Source: Fructobacillus sp. EFB-N1
GTDB lineage: Bacteria > Bacillota > Bacilli > Lactobacillales > Lactobacillaceae
Length of the DNA: 64,000 nucleotides
Assembly (NCBI RefSeq): GCF_001038455.1
Contig: NZ_LDUY01000004.1
Span: 27,080-91,079 of the forward strand
Direction: 5' to 3'
In this document: one piece after another, positions 1 to 8,523 of the stretch
Layout: every line of letters starts with the position of its first letter
Position numbering within the stretch: position 1 is the first letter of the stretch
Notes under the pieces: generated by a model
What the model saw: the letters and a program-made list of their open reading frames with translations, nothing else
What the model was told of the DNA's origin: nothing
Database searches by the model: none
Position numbers and translations under genes: made by a program

Positions 1-40
1 ATTTCTTATTATCGCTTATTTTTTCTATCTGTTGATTCGT

Positions 41-68
41 AGTCTACAACTTTATGATTGAATGTCAA
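41..68 (-). promoter_or_regulatory. Promoter reading out of the left edge
   Basis: On the minus strand TTGACA (63-68) and TAGACT (41-46) are separated by 16 nt. It lies beyond the terminator of the first gene and points left, so it probably drives a gene outside the window. Confidence 0.5.
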
Positions 69-96
69 CCCTTTTATCATTTATTTTTAATTTAAA

Positions 97-121
97 TAAA
101 AAAAACAAGGGTCTCCCCTCG
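97..121 (-). terminator. Terminator after the first gene
   Basis: A short hairpin (AGGG, loop GAGA, CCCT) is followed on the minus strand by a run of T. It lies just beyond the stop of the NAD(P)-binding gene. Confidence 0.5.
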
Positions 122-134
122 GCTTCATTTGAAA

Positions 135-797
135 TCAAAAAATATTTTGAATGTTTTGATGACCAGCTGTTAAATCATAGATTTGATTAGCTGATTGTTC
201 AGGATGAGCTAATACCGCTGTGACAAAAGCAGCAACATCTGCTCGCGGAATTTGCAAATCTTCCTTTGGACCAGAAAAGTCGACATTCAATGAAACCTTT
301 CCAGTACCAGCAGTGTCCAAAAGCAGCGCTGGGCGAACAATCGTATAATCCAAACCGGAATTTTGCAAATACAAATCAGCATAGTGCTTCATCATAAAGT
401 AATGATAAATACCGGATGCAGACCACCGACTGCGGTCATCTGCTCCAGCAGCTGAAACCATCACATAGTGGGCAACACTAGCTTTTTTGGCTGCAATCAT
501 CGTTTTAATGGCGCCGTCCAAATCAACTTCTACCGTTCGTTCGATGCCACCCTTGCCTCCGGCACCTGCCGTGAAAACAATTTGACCAACTTGGTGGTCG
601 ATGAAAAATTGGGTCATCGCTTGTTCGTCGCTATCGAGGTCAAAATAAACTCCCTCAACACCGGCTAAATCAGCCACTGTTTGCAATTGGTCTTTATTCC
701 GAAAGGCCGCTAAAACCTCCCGCTGATTTTTAGCTAAATCTTGAACCAAAATTTGACCAACTTTACCGTGTGCACCAATCACAAGTGTCTTTGTCAT
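135..797 (-). CDS. NAD(P)-binding SDR/NmrA-like oxidoreductase
   Basis: This 220-residue protein has an N-terminal dinucleotide-binding motif GAHGKVGQ at about residues 8-15 and the overall pattern of atypical short-chain dehydrogenases (NmrA/YwnB-like, NAD(P)H-binding). Such proteins are cytosolic reductases or redox sensors; no substrate can be read from the sequence. The ATG at 795-797 is preferred over a TTG one codon upstream because an AAGGGAG ribosome-binding site lies 6 nt before it. The gene follows a broken nitroreductase gene by 16 nt and may be cotranscribed with it, which hints at a redox or stress role. Family assignment is firm, function unknown. Confidence 0.8.
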   Translation of the reverse strand: MTKTLVIGAHGKVGQILVQDLAKNQREVLAAFRNKDQLQTVADLAGVEGVYFDLDSDEQAMTQFFIDHQVGQIVFTAGAGGKGGIERTVEVDLDGAIKTMIAAKKASVAHYVMVSAAGADDRSRWSASGIYHYFMMKHYADLYLQNSGLDYTIVRPALLLDTAGTGKVSLNVDFSGPKEDLQIPRADVAAFVTAVLAHPEQSANQIYDLTAGHQNIQNIF

Positions 798-813
798 CAA
801 AATCTCCCTTCAC

Positions 814-1467
814 TTAATCCAAAATTGTCAAAATACTTTTCGTGTCCATGCGACCAGAACGAATTTGATTTAACAAACTATCTTCATCACGATAACCGAG
901 CCCAACGCCCATTACAACCTGTTGGTCATCTGTTAACTTGAGCGGTGCCATTAAATCATTAGCAAATTTAACGAATTCATAGTCTGGCAAAGAATCAACA
1001 CCTGCATCTTGGACCGACAGCACCAATGCTTCTGAAAAGGCACCCCAATCAACCAATGACCAATCAGGATAATCTTTAGGCAAAGTTAAGTAAACGATTG
1101 CCTGAGCATTATAGAGGTTGGCACCTGCCTTCCCCATCATTGTACCTCAATCATCACCAATTTGTTCCTTGGTACCAGCAAACCAACCCACGATATTGGC
1201 CTTGGCGCAATCGTCCCACTCTGGAATTGGCTGATATGGCAAGACTAATTGACTCGGTGCTTGGTTCAAAACGGATTGTAAGTGTTGTGCTCGAATAGCT
1301 GCCAAGGTATTGCCAGTGGCAATCACCACTCGGACTGGTTGCGAGTTCACAAAAGACGGTACTTTCTGTACCGTTTCAACAATCTCCTGTAGCGCTTTCG
1401 TGGAAACTTCTCAATCTTGAAACCACCGAATGGAACTCCGACCATTCACAACAGTTTGAAAATTCAT
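814..1467 (-). pseudogene. Nitroreductase-family gene interrupted by two in-frame TGA codons
   Basis: Read from the ATG at 1465-1467, one continuous frame of about 217 codons encodes a nitroreductase-like FMN protein. It contains an N-terminal GRSSIRWF segment, a PSFVNSQPVR substrate/FMN region and a C-terminal NAQAIVYLT segment. TGA codons interrupt it at 1411-1413 (after WFQD) and 1147-1149 (after IGDD). There is no frameshift and the rest of the frame is well preserved, so inactivation looks recent. Tryptophan elsewhere in the gene is encoded by TGG. A promoter and a GGAG site precede the start, so transcription may persist. I call it a pseudogene; a sequencing error or stop-codon readthrough cannot be excluded. 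Confidence 0.8.
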
Positions 1468-1507
1468 TTGGTAGGGACTCCAATTTCTTTAAATATTTGT
1501 TAGGAAC

Positions 1508-1536
1508 ATTATCTCTATTTGTTGATAATAATTCAA
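1508..1536 (-). promoter_or_regulatory. Promoter of the nitroreductase pseudogene
   Basis: TTGAAT (1531-1536) and GATAAT (1508-1513) are spaced 17 nt on the minus strand, about 40 nt upstream of the ATG at 1467. Confidence 0.55.
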
Positions 1537-1627
1537 CTTTCTCTTTGATTGGTATAGTTAATAATCATATGTGCTATTTTTAAAAATACAACAAATGGCA
1601 TAAAGAAATCAGAACTGATTTTTAAAA

Positions 1628-2350
1628 TTATTTGAAAGAAGAGCGCACAATTTCCTTTTTATAAGCAGATAAACTTTTATCAAATTCATAAATAATTGGT
1701 TCGCCGTTTGGAATTTCGACCTTAGTTACCTGTTCCGGTGTCAAACCCTCAATGAGCTTGGTCAAAGCTCTGACGGACGTTCCATGAGCAACAATCAAAA
1801 CATCTTCTCCCGCACGCAACCGTGGCACAATCTCATCTTCAAAAAGTGGTCGAACTCGGACTTCAGTACTTTGAATATTCTCACTGAGTGGCAAAAGGCC
1901 ATAAGGCACCCGTGCATAACGGCGATCAAAAGCTGGATAAGTTCGGCCATCAATGGTAACTGTTGGATCATATGCCGGCTGTTTTGGTGGCAAGACAGAA
2001 TAAGACCGTCGCCAGATTTGGACCTGCTCTTTACCATACTTGGCACGCATAGCATCCTTATCCTCACCCTGCAATATGCCATAATGGCGTTCATTTAACC
2101 GCCAAGACTTCGTTAGCGGAATATATGATTGACCTAATTCATCTAAGATGCGATTAATGGTCATGATCGTCCGACTAAGAACTGAGCTATAGGCCCGGGA
2201 AAAATGAATCTCCTGTTTTAAAAGCGCCTGCCCGGCATCCTGTGCTTGTTTTTTGCCAGTTGCAGACAAATAAGTATCGATCCAACCATTAAAGCGGTTA
2301 GACTGGTTCCATTCACTTTGACCGTGACGTAGTAAAACAAGTTTTGGCAT
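1628..2350 (-). CDS. gpmA: 2,3-bisphosphoglycerate-dependent phosphoglycerate mutase
   Basis: This glycolytic enzyme interconverts 3- and 2-phosphoglycerate in the cytosol. The 240-residue protein starts MPKLVLLRHGQSEWN; the RHG motif carries the phosphorylated catalytic histidine, NERHYG lies near residue 90, and the second catalytic histidine is in the AHGTS segment. Length matches the dPGM family. The ATG at 2348-2350 has an AAAGGAG site 7 nt upstream and is preferred over a TTG two codons earlier. It is a single-gene unit between the pyruvate oxidase terminator and the nitroreductase region. A weak hairpin with T-rich flank follows the stop near 1606-1621. Confidence 0.95.
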   Translation of the reverse strand: MPKLVLLRHGQSEWNQSNRFNGWIDTYLSATGKKQAQDAGQALLKQEIHFSRAYSSVLSRTIMTINRILDELGQSYIPLTKSWRLNERHYGILQGEDKDAMRAKYGKEQVQIWRRSYSVLPPKQPAYDPTVTIDGRTYPAFDRRYARVPYGLLPLSENIQSTEVRVRPLFEDEIVPRLRAGEDVLIVAHGTSVRALTKLIEGLTPEQVTKVEIPNGEPIIYEFDKSLSAYKKEIVRSSFK

Positions 2351-2414
2351 AATCAAGCTCCTTTGCGCTCTATTTTACACCGATTCTCTTTAAGCAGGCA
2401 ATGCCTTCTATAAA

Positions 2415-2445
2415 CAAAATAAAAAGCCTTCAAAAGAAGACTTTT
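2415..2445 (-). terminator. Terminator after pyruvate oxidase
   Basis: An 8-bp stem (2424-2431 with 2436-2443, loop of four) is followed by a T-rich tract on the minus strand, just beyond the pox stop. Confidence 0.8.
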
Positions 2446-2466
2446 ATAATAAGTCAGCTTATACGT

Positions 2467-4290
2467 TTACCATTCAACACCGTATTCTTCAAAGAATTCT
2501 GGAAGTGTTTTCAAGTTTTGACCATCGTATGAATCTAAAAATTCACGAACCGAACTTGGTCGTTGCAAATCAAGGTTACTGTTATAAGTTGGGTTGAGCG
2601 TTTCTTCCATGCCTTGGTCTGTTTGCTTTAATTGTAATTCTTCGACAGGCAGCGAACGGGCATCTGAAATTTTAGCTTCAATCAAGAATGGTCGACCAGC
2701 CTTCGTGACCTCAATCGCTTGATCAAAGGCTGCTGGTAATTCACTGGCCTTGGTAACCGTCACTGATTCAACACCCATTCCCTGGGCAATCATGGCAAAG
2801 TTTTGATCAGCAAGATCAATTCCTGAATGATGCATGGCCACATCATCTTGTTCACTCTTAATAAAGTTCAACGTCTTGTTGGCCGTAATAACATTAATAA
2901 TTGGCAAATCATACTTCTTCTCGGTCAGCAAATCTTGCATAATCATTGAGAAGGCACCATCACCAGCGATATTCCAAACTTGGCGACCAGGGTATGACAA
3001 TTGGCCAGCCAAAGCAGCTGGTAGTCCAGAACCCATAGAAGCAAAGATGGCAGAAATCACGAACTTATTCTTTGGCGTCACATGCAAATGACGGAAGGAG
3101 TTAATGATATTATCACCAATATCAATGGCAAAAATGGCATCCGGGTCAGCAACACGGTTAATTTCTTTGTAAATTGGTTCGGCTCGAAGCGGCTCACGAA
3201 TATCATCTTGCAATTGCTTTTGGTAAGTAAACCAATTTTCCTTATCGGCACAAGCGGCCTTGAAAAATGCGGATTCTGGTGCTTGTTCACTACGGTCTAA
3301 GGCAGCCTGTACAAAAGCAGTTGCATCCGACCAGATACCCAAATCGAGGTTATGATGGCGGCCAAGCTCTGTTCGGTCGTTATCGACTTGAACGAACTTA
3401 AACGGATGAGTCGTGTACACTAATTTGGCAAATGGGAAATCAGCCCCAATGGCAATCAACAAATCAGCGCTCGCCATGATTTCATCGGCAGCCTTTGAGG
3501 CAGCACGGTTGGCCATGCCCAAGTTTCCTGCATAGCTTTCATCAACATAGCCTTTTGCCAAACCGGTCATAACCAAAGGAATTTGCAATTTCTTTGATAA
3601 TTCAATCAGGGCGTCACCACCTTCTTGAATTCCACGACCAACGTGAATAACTGGTCGCTTGGCTTCCTTAACCAATGCTAAGAATTGATCAACTTCGGCA
3701 GCGGTTGGTTCTGGCTGTGGCGTCTTTTTATCATCTGTGGATCCATGGGAACCATAAGCGATATCTGGAATTTGTTCGTAGCCCAAGTCGTTTGGAATAA
3801 TCACCGTTGCGACACCCTGATGCTTGTAGGCTTCACGAATGGCCTGATCGACCACGTGTGGCAAACTTTCAGCCGTCATGACAGTTCGGCAATAAACGGA
3901 TACATCTTCAAAGATTGGATCTTCGTTGAATTCTTGGAAAAAGTGTGAGTTCATAACCGCGCGTGGCGTTTGACCAACAAGAGCCAAAACAGGTGCATGG
4001 TCCTCCTTGGCATCATAAAGACCCGTTAACAAGTTTGTGGCTCCAGGTCCAGCCGATCCGAAGGCAACGCCGATTTTACCTGTGAGTTTAGCATCCGCTG
4101 CGGCTGCCAAAGCACCAACTTGTTCATGGCGAACTTGAATATAGTGAATTTGTTCTTTTCGCTCTGCGAGGGCTGCCATGGTGGAGTTAAACGAACCCCC
4201 AGGATAGCCAAAGAGGTGATCAACACCCCAATCTTCAAGCACCTTTAACATTGCGATGCTTGCTGGAACTGTGTTTCCTGTTACTGACAT
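2467..4290 (-). CDS. pox: Pyruvate oxidase (phosphate-acetylating)
   Basis: This ThDP- and FAD-dependent enzyme converts pyruvate, phosphate and O2 to acetyl phosphate, CO2 and H2O2, giving extra ATP through acetate kinase during aerobic growth. The 607-residue protein has the N-terminal Pyr domain with the activating glutamate in VRHEQVGA (about residue 55), FGSAGPGATN, and the C-terminal ThDP motif that begins AGDGAFS and ends in an Asn about 28 residues later. Length and motifs match SpxB/Pox rather than acetolactate synthase. The ATG has an AGGAG site 7 nt upstream. It is monocistronic, with a strong promoter and an 18-bp palindrome overlapping the -35, suggesting repressor control. Confidence 0.93.
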   Translation of the reverse strand: MSVTGNTVPASIAMLKVLEDWGVDHLFGYPGGSFNSTMAALAERKEQIHYIQVRHEQVGALAAAADAKLTGKIGVAFGSAGPGATNLLTGLYDAKEDHAPVLALVGQTPRAVMNSHFFQEFNEDPIFEDVSVYCRTVMTAESLPHVVDQAIREAYKHQGVATVIIPNDLGYEQIPDIAYGSHGSTDDKKTPQPEPTAAEVDQFLALVKEAKRPVIHVGRGIQEGGDALIELSKKLQIPLVMTGLAKGYVDESYAGNLGMANRAASKAADEIMASADLLIAIGADFPFAKLVYTTHPFKFVQVDNDRTELGRHHNLDLGIWSDATAFVQAALDRSEQAPESAFFKAACADKENWFTYQKQLQDDIREPLRAEPIYKEINRVADPDAIFAIDIGDNIINSFRHLHVTPKNKFVISAIFASMGSGLPAALAGQLSYPGRQVWNIAGDGAFSMIMQDLLTEKKYDLPIINVITANKTLNFIKSEQDDVAMHHSGIDLADQNFAMIAQGMGVESVTVTKASELPAAFDQAIEVTKAGRPFLIEAKISDARSLPVEELQLKQTDQGMEETLNPTYNSNLDLQRPSSVREFLDSYDGQNLKTLPEFFEEYGVEW

Positions 4291-4323
4291 AAGACATCTC
4301 CTGTTCTACTTTGCTATAGCCAT

Positions 4324-4352
4324 ATTATAACCTTGTTTTACAAAGATGTAAA
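4324..4352 (-). promoter_or_regulatory. Promoter of pyruvate oxidase
   Basis: TTTACA (4347-4352) and a perfect TATAAT (4324-4329) are spaced 17 nt on the minus strand, about 35 nt before the ATG. Confidence 0.8.
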
Positions 4353-4353
4353 A
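4336..4353. promoter_or_regulatory. Palindromic operator candidate over the pox -35
   Basis: A perfect inverted repeat, TTTTACA - 4 nt - TGTAAAA, covers the -35 hexamer and part of the spacer. A protein bound here would block RNA polymerase. It does not clearly match a cre, PerR or Rex consensus, so the regulator is unknown. Confidence 0.55.
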
Positions 4354-4424
4354 GATTTTGCGCAGTTGTAACATTCAACAGACAATTATTAATAAAAAGA
4401 TGCCTAATGCTGATTTGCCAGCGA

Positions 4425-4685
4425 TTATACCAACGTCACCTTCACCATAGTTTTGGACTTCAAAGCCGTAATCAGTCCTTCCAAATCTTTCACCCGCCGT
4501 CTGGGAACGGTTAAGATTTGACGAGAAATGGTTGAGCGACCAACTTGATTCCACTCAAAGAAAAAATTAACTTGTCCGGCATACCGCTGGTCCACCACTC
4601 GCAATTCGTAAACAGTATTTTTAGCCCGTTTAAATAATGGTGTCATTTCCTTTAAAATTTCAGTTATCAATTCATTTTCGACCAT
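4425..4685 (-). CDS. Hypothetical protein, 86 residues, in the dinB-yolD operon
   Basis: I do not recognise this protein. It is mostly hydrophilic and mixed alpha/beta, beginning MVENELITEILKEM and ending MVKVTLV, with no signal peptide or membrane segment. The ATG at 4683-4685 has a GGAGG site 6 nt upstream and overlaps the end of the YolD-like gene by 14 nt, so translation is probably coupled. By position it is the third gene of an SOS-inducible unit behind a Y-family polymerase. A role beside the polymerase is inferred only from this linkage. Confidence 0.75.
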   Translation of the reverse strand: MVENELITEILKEMTPLFKRAKNTVYELRVVDQRYAGQVNFFFEWNQVGRSTISRQILTVPRRRVKDLEGLITALKSKTMVKVTLV

Positions 4686-5070
4686 GATTAACCTCCACAA
4701 ACTGCAAGTCTTCCCAATTTTTTGGTTCTCTGTCTAAGTAAAAACCATCCGCAAAAAAGCCTGTTACCCGGCCAACTTCTACAGGACTGGCCCGGCCTTC
4801 GATATCGAAACTGTTCGCTTGGACAACCAATCGTTGTGAATTCCGATAAGCCAAAGCAACCACCTGCTGCATTTGCTCATACGACATGGCCTCATGCAAC
4901 TTCGTCTGATCTGCCTGGTCTTGATCCGTTTTCTGATTTTTCAATCCCGCAGTATGATCCGAAAGAAAAAAGCCATTCCACTTGACCTTCCCTCGCTCGC
5001 GATAATCATGGTCAAAGTAGCCAGTGACGGTCGCTAACCAGTCTGGATTAGCAGAAAAATTCTTACTCAT
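4672..5070 (-). CDS. YolD-like protein
   Basis: This 132-residue protein has the YolD-like pattern: a Y(R)ERGKVKWNGFFLSDHT segment near residue 20 followed by a small beta-rich domain with GRVTGFF near the C-terminus. In Bacillus and phages, YolD-like genes sit beside UvrX/DinB-type polymerases and are thought to act as accessory factors like UmuD. Here the start ATG (5068-5070) overlaps the polymerase stop by 8 nt and is preceded by a G-rich site, so the two are translationally coupled. The biochemical role of the family is unproven. Confidence 0.8.
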   Translation of the reverse strand: MSKNFSANPDWLATVTGYFDHDYRERGKVKWNGFFLSDHTAGLKNQKTDQDQADQTKLHEAMSYEQMQQVVALAYRNSQRLVVQANSFDIEGRASPVEVGRVTGFFADGFYLDREPKNWEDLQFVEVNHGRK

Positions 5071-6400
5071 AAGCATTCCCCCCATTATGGCCCCCAACCA
5101 AATTAGCCCGGCTAATCGCCGTAGCCCCTTTTTCTAGCGAAATTGAACGGACCAGGCTCGCCGCCCCAAAGCGACGACGAATTTGGTCAACAACCGTATC
5201 AACCGGATCTTCCTCCTGGTCAGTTGGACTAGGAGCCTTGTCAAAGAGTGAAATTTCTTGCACGCTTTCACTCGATAAGCCGGAAAAAGAAATCCCAATA
5301 TAGCGAACTGGGTCACCCGACCAATTTTCCTGAAAAATGCGCTTCAAAACGGCCATCAAGGTTTGACTACGATTTGTTGGCTCGATGCGAATGGTCTGGT
5401 GCAGGCCCGTTTTAGGATTGTGGCGGGTGTTAAAAGCGATTCCTTGGTCAGCATAACCCAAGTAAAGTGATGCCAGGGTTGCTTGTTGTTGGTGCGCCCG
5501 GAGGCGACTTGCTACTTGATCTGCCATTTCTTGCACCACCACTTGGATGGCCGCTGCATCATGGTAATTTTCTGGTAAAACTTGTGAGTTCCCATAGGAC
5601 TTATCTTTTGGCGTAATCTTTTCTGTCAAATCAGACCGGTCAATGCCCCAGGCCAAGGCATAAAGTTGCTCACCCATTAGTCCCAGCCGTTCTTTGAGAA
5701 CATATGGGTTTTGTTTGGCTAAATCGCCAATGCTTGCAATGCCCCACCGCTGCAATTTTTGTGCCGTTTGTGACCCAATACTCCAAACATGACCAAAGTT
5801 TGTCACGGGCCACAACTTTTTCGATACGTCCTCATAGTGCCACTCAGCCAGCAGGTGTGGCGCCTTTTTCGCTTCTAAATCCAAGGCTAATTTGGCTAAA
5901 ACCGGACTATCCCCGATGCCAACTGAAAGGTAAATCCCCATTTCGGCCAGGACTTGCCGTTGAATTTTTTGCGCAACTTCTCTTGGGCTCTTGCCAAAGA
6001 GGTGCCAAAAATCAGTGATATCTAAAATTGATTCATCAATGGAATATGGTAACAAGTGGTCATCGTCAACGTATTGTTGGTAGATGGCATTAATCACTAA
6101 GTTTTTTTTGATATAAAGGTTCATCCGCGGCTCCGCCTTGATTAGGCCAGGAACATCTGGAACATCCTTTTGTCTGGTAACGTTGGAAATCCCCAGTCGC
6201 TTCTTAGCCATTGGCGATGAGGCCAGCACTAACCCCCCGGTATCATTTTCCTGGTGTGACATCACTACCAGCATGGCCTTCAGCGGATTTAACCCTCGTT
6301 CAACCGCTTCGCAACTGGCATAAAAGCTTTTTGAATCGATTAGAAAGACAACCCGCCGCTCTTCACTTTGATAAATTTTTGAAAAATCATTAGTCGTCAT
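5063..6400 (-). CDS. dinB: Y-family translesion DNA polymerase (UvrX/DinB type)
   Basis: This error-prone polymerase copies past damaged bases. The 445-residue protein has the first palm aspartate in LIDSKSFYASCE (D22) and the second acidic pair in SIDESILD (D122, E123), followed by a helix-hairpin-helix thumb (FGHVWSIGSQTAQKLQRWGI) and the little-finger domain. The SxxSxA-type N-terminus and the YolD partner place it with UvrX/ImpB-like enzymes. The ATG at 6398-6400 has AGGAGG 10 nt upstream; an upstream extension of the frame runs through the promoter and is rejected. A consensus SOS box fills the promoter spacer, so LexA repression is nearly certain. Confidence 0.92.
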   Translation of the reverse strand: MTTNDFSKIYQSEERRVVFLIDSKSFYASCEAVERGLNPLKAMLVVMSHQENDTGGLVLASSPMAKKRLGISNVTRQKDVPDVPGLIKAEPRMNLYIKKNLVINAIYQQYVDDDHLLPYSIDESILDITDFWHLFGKSPREVAQKIQRQVLAEMGIYLSVGIGDSPVLAKLALDLEAKKAPHLLAEWHYEDVSKKLWPVTNFGHVWSIGSQTAQKLQRWGIASIGDLAKQNPYVLKERLGLMGEQLYALAWGIDRSDLTEKITPKDKSYGNSQVLPENYHDAAAIQVVVQEMADQVASRLRAHQQQATLASLYLGYADQGIAFNTRHNPKTGLHQTIRIEPTNRSQTLMAVLKRIFQENWSGDPVRYIGISFSGLSSESVQEISLFDKAPSPTDQEEDPVDTVVDQIRRRFGAASLVRSISLEKGATAISRANLVGGHNGGNAYE

Positions 6401-6431
6401 CCGACGGATTCCTCCTGTTAAGTCTGTTTTT

Positions 6432-6460
6432 ATTATACGAACAGATGTTCGCTTTAGCAA
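6432..6460 (-). promoter_or_regulatory. Promoter of dinB
   Basis: TTGCTA (6455-6460) and TATAAT (6432-6437) are spaced exactly 17 nt on the minus strand. The spacer contains the SOS box. Confidence 0.85.
6438..6451. promoter_or_regulatory. LexA (SOS) box of dinB
   Basis: CGAACAGATGTTCG matches the Gram-positive LexA/DinR consensus of the form CGAAC-4-GTTCG and lies between -10 and -35, so LexA binding would occlude the promoter. Confidence 0.92.
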
Positions 6461-6486
6461 GAAAAAAATCAGTAAAAATTTGCTAA

Positions 6487-6515
6487 GAAAAAGACCTAAC
6501 ATTAACGTTAAGTCT
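6487..6515 (-). terminator. Terminator after fthC
   Basis: A 9-bp stem (6492-6500 with 6507-6515) is followed by TTTTTC on the minus strand, 28 nt past the stop of the gene at 6543. Confidence 0.8.
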
Positions 6516-6542
6516 CTCATCAAAATTTTATGTCACAATCAC

Positions 6543-7085
6543 TCATTTGCCAGGGCCCAAAACCTGGCCGACCACTTCATCAAAGTTGTCAGGTACCCAA
6601 TCAACCCGCCTTTGTTCTGCTAGAGCGAGACTGATACTTTCCCCCTCGTAATCGGCAAGAAAACGGTCATAATAACCGCCACCAAAACCGACTCGGAGGC
6701 CGGCATCGCTAAAGGCGAGCCCTGGTACTAAGACCAAATCAATCGCTGATTTCTTCAGTTCCTGACCATTTTCGGGCTCCAAAATACCAAAACTTTCACC
6801 AGCTGTCAGGGCACTGTCGGCACTGATTTTAACAAAGGTTAATTCTCGATCAACCACCTTCGCCAAGCCAACCGTTTTACCAGCCTGCCAGGCGGCCTCC
6901 ATAATCGGTGTTGTCTCCACTTCAAAAGGAAGCGATGCCGTCACCGCGACAGTTTGTGCCTGAAGCCAGGCTGGTTGTTGAAACAGTTTTTGATATAACT
7001 GTTCTTCTTGTTCAGCCTTTGCTAGCGGGCTCAAGGCCTTCAACTTGGCTTTTTGTTCCTGGCGAATCGTCTTTTTGTCAGGCAT
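6543..7085 (-). CDS. fthC: 5-formyltetrahydrofolate cyclo-ligase
   Basis: This enzyme returns 5-formyl-THF to 5,10-methenyl-THF with ATP, recycling a by-product of serine hydroxymethyltransferase. The 180-residue protein shows the family hallmarks: an N-terminal lysine/arginine helix (MPDKKTIRQEQKAKL), PFEVETTP near residue 55 and the C-terminal substrate loop VGFGGGYYDRFL. The ATG at 7083-7085 has GGAGGTG 5-6 nt upstream; a longer frame to 7124 runs through the glyA terminator and is rejected. It directly follows glyA, whose activity generates its substrate, but terminators flank it on both sides. Confidence 0.93.
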   Translation of the reverse strand: MPDKKTIRQEQKAKLKALSPLAKAEQEEQLYQKLFQQPAWLQAQTVAVTASLPFEVETTPIMEAAWQAGKTVGLAKVVDRELTFVKISADSALTAGESFGILEPENGQELKKSAIDLVLVPGLAFSDAGLRVGFGGGYYDRFLADYEGESISLALAEQRRVDWVPDNFDEVVGQVLGPGK

Positions 7086-7109
7086 TTGTTCACCTCCAGC
7101 GGATTCAAA

Positions 7110-7135
7110 GAAAAAAAGCTGCATTAACAGCTTTT
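7110..7135 (-). terminator. Terminator after glyA
   Basis: An 8-bp stem (7114-7121 with 7128-7135) and seven T on the minus strand lie between glyA and fthC. Confidence 0.85.
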
Positions 7136-7160
7136 CATCATTCTATACCATTATTGGTCA

Positions 7161-8393
7161 TTACGGCAACTTGTGTGCCATTGCCAAGCGTTCTGCTTGC
7201 TTCTTAATGTCCTTTAATGCCTTTTCATCGTCATGGTTGTGAATTGCTTCCACAATCAAACGGGCAACTTCAGCACTATCGTTTTCATCGAAACCACGAG
7301 TCGTGATGGCTGGTGTTCCAATACGAATTCCAGAAGTAATAAATGGACTGCGCTGTTCATTTGGCAAGGCTTCCTTGTTCGTCGTGATTGAGACACGATC
7401 CAACAATTCTTGTGTTTCCTTACCAGTCAAATCAGTCTTCGTCAAATCCAAGTTAAAGAGATGGTTATCAGTACCACCAGCAACAACACGGATGTCGTCA
7501 GTCTTTTCAAAGACTGCAACCATTGCCTGTGAGTTCTTGATGATTTGCTTTGCATAGTCCTTAAATTCTGGACGCAATGCTTCACCAAAGGCAACAGCCT
7601 TGGCAGCAATCACGTGTTCCAAAGGTCCACCCTGTGAACCAGGGAAGATAGCTGAATTAATTTGCTTTGCGTATTTTTCTTGTGACAAGATTACCCCACC
7701 ACGTGGGCCACGCAAAGTCTTGTGGGTTGTTGATGTCACGACATCAGCAATGCCAACTGGATTTTGGTGCAAACCAGCTGCAACCAAACCAGCAATGTGA
7801 GCCATATCAACCATCAAGTAGGCCCCAACTTCATCGGCGATTTCACGGAACTTCTTAAAGTCGATTGTTCGTGAATAAGCAGATGCACCAGCCACAATCA
7901 TCTGTGGCTTGACTTCCTTGGCTTGTGCCATGATGGCATCATAGTCCAAAGTTTCAGTTTCTGAATCCAAACCGTAAGTTTCTGAATGGTAAACCTTACC
8001 AGAAAAACTTACCTTGGCTCCGTGAGTCAAGTGACCACCAGCATCCAAATCCATACCCAAAATTGTATCACCTGGCTTCAAAAAGGCCATGTAGGCTGCT
8101 GCGTTTGCCTGTGAACCAGAATGTGGTTGCACATTGGCATATTCTGCACCAAACAATTCCTTCAAACGATCAATCGCAGCTTGTTCAACGATATCAACGT
8201 ATTCCGTTCCACCATAGTAACGCTTGTAGGGATATCCTTCTGCGTACTTGTTCGTCAATACCGAACCTTGAGCGGCACGAACGGCTTTTGAAGCAAAGTT
8301 TTCAGAAGCAATCAATTCGATTGTCCGGTTTTGCCGGGCACCTTCTTGTTGAATGGCTGAAAAAATCAATGGGTCTTGGTCAGTAAAATTCAT
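7161..8393 (-). CDS. glyA: Serine hydroxymethyltransferase
   Basis: This PLP enzyme interconverts serine and glycine while charging tetrahydrofolate with a one-carbon unit. The 410-residue length is standard. The PLP lysine is K225 in [13 protein letters not shown], and the N-terminal [13 protein letters not shown] and HSGSQAN motifs of the family are intact. The ATG has an AGGAGAG site. Upstream is an extended -10 promoter and a leader of about 75 nt containing an imperfect hairpin (8441-8466). It is the main glycine source visible in this window, which is relevant to the T-box before glyQS. Confidence 0.97.
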   Translation of the reverse strand: MNFTDQDPLIFSAIQQEGARQNRTIELIASENFASKAVRAAQGSVLTNKYAEGYPYKRYYGGTEYVDIVEQAAIDRLKELFGAEYANVQPHSGSQANAAAYMAFLKPGDTILGMDLDAGGHLTHGAKVSFSGKVYHSETYGLDSETETLDYDAIMAQAKEVKPQMIVAGASAYSRTIDFKKFREIADEVGAYLMVDMAHIAGLVAAGLHQNPVGIADVVTSTTHKTLRGPRGGVILSQEKYAKQINSAIFPGSQGGPLEHVIAAKAVAFGEALRPEFKDYAKQIIKNSQAMVAVFEKTDDIRVVAGGTDNHLFNLDLTKTDLTGKETQELLDRVSITTNKEALPNEQRSPFITSGIRIGTPAITTRGFDENDSAEVARLIVEAIHNHDDEKALKDIKKQAERLAMAHKLP

Positions 8394-8475
8394 GATTTAA
8401 GCTCTCCTGGGCATCTTCTTTCACTAAATCAAACAACATCAGCTAGCCAGTCAGCTGATTGACTAGTGTAAAGTT

Positions 8476-8484
8476 ATTATAGCA
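8476..8484 (-). promoter_or_regulatory. Extended -10 promoter of glyA
   Basis: TGCTATAAT on the minus strand is an extended -10 box. Only a weak -35 (TAGACT, 18 nt upstream) is seen. The same TGCTATAAT motif precedes pyrH and yneF. Confidence 0.6.
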
Positions 8485-8523
8485 AATATTTATTGCGATA
8501 GTCTAGCATAAGTACGACTTTTA

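Noticed and set aside
814..1467. TGA read as tryptophan (alternative genetic code)
   Set aside because: Tryptophan is encoded by TGG in the same gene and throughout the window, and TGA ends other genes such as recO.
6401..6523. N-terminal extension of the Y-family polymerase
   Set aside because: The extra frame crosses the SOS box and promoter; AGGAGG precedes the ATG at 6400.
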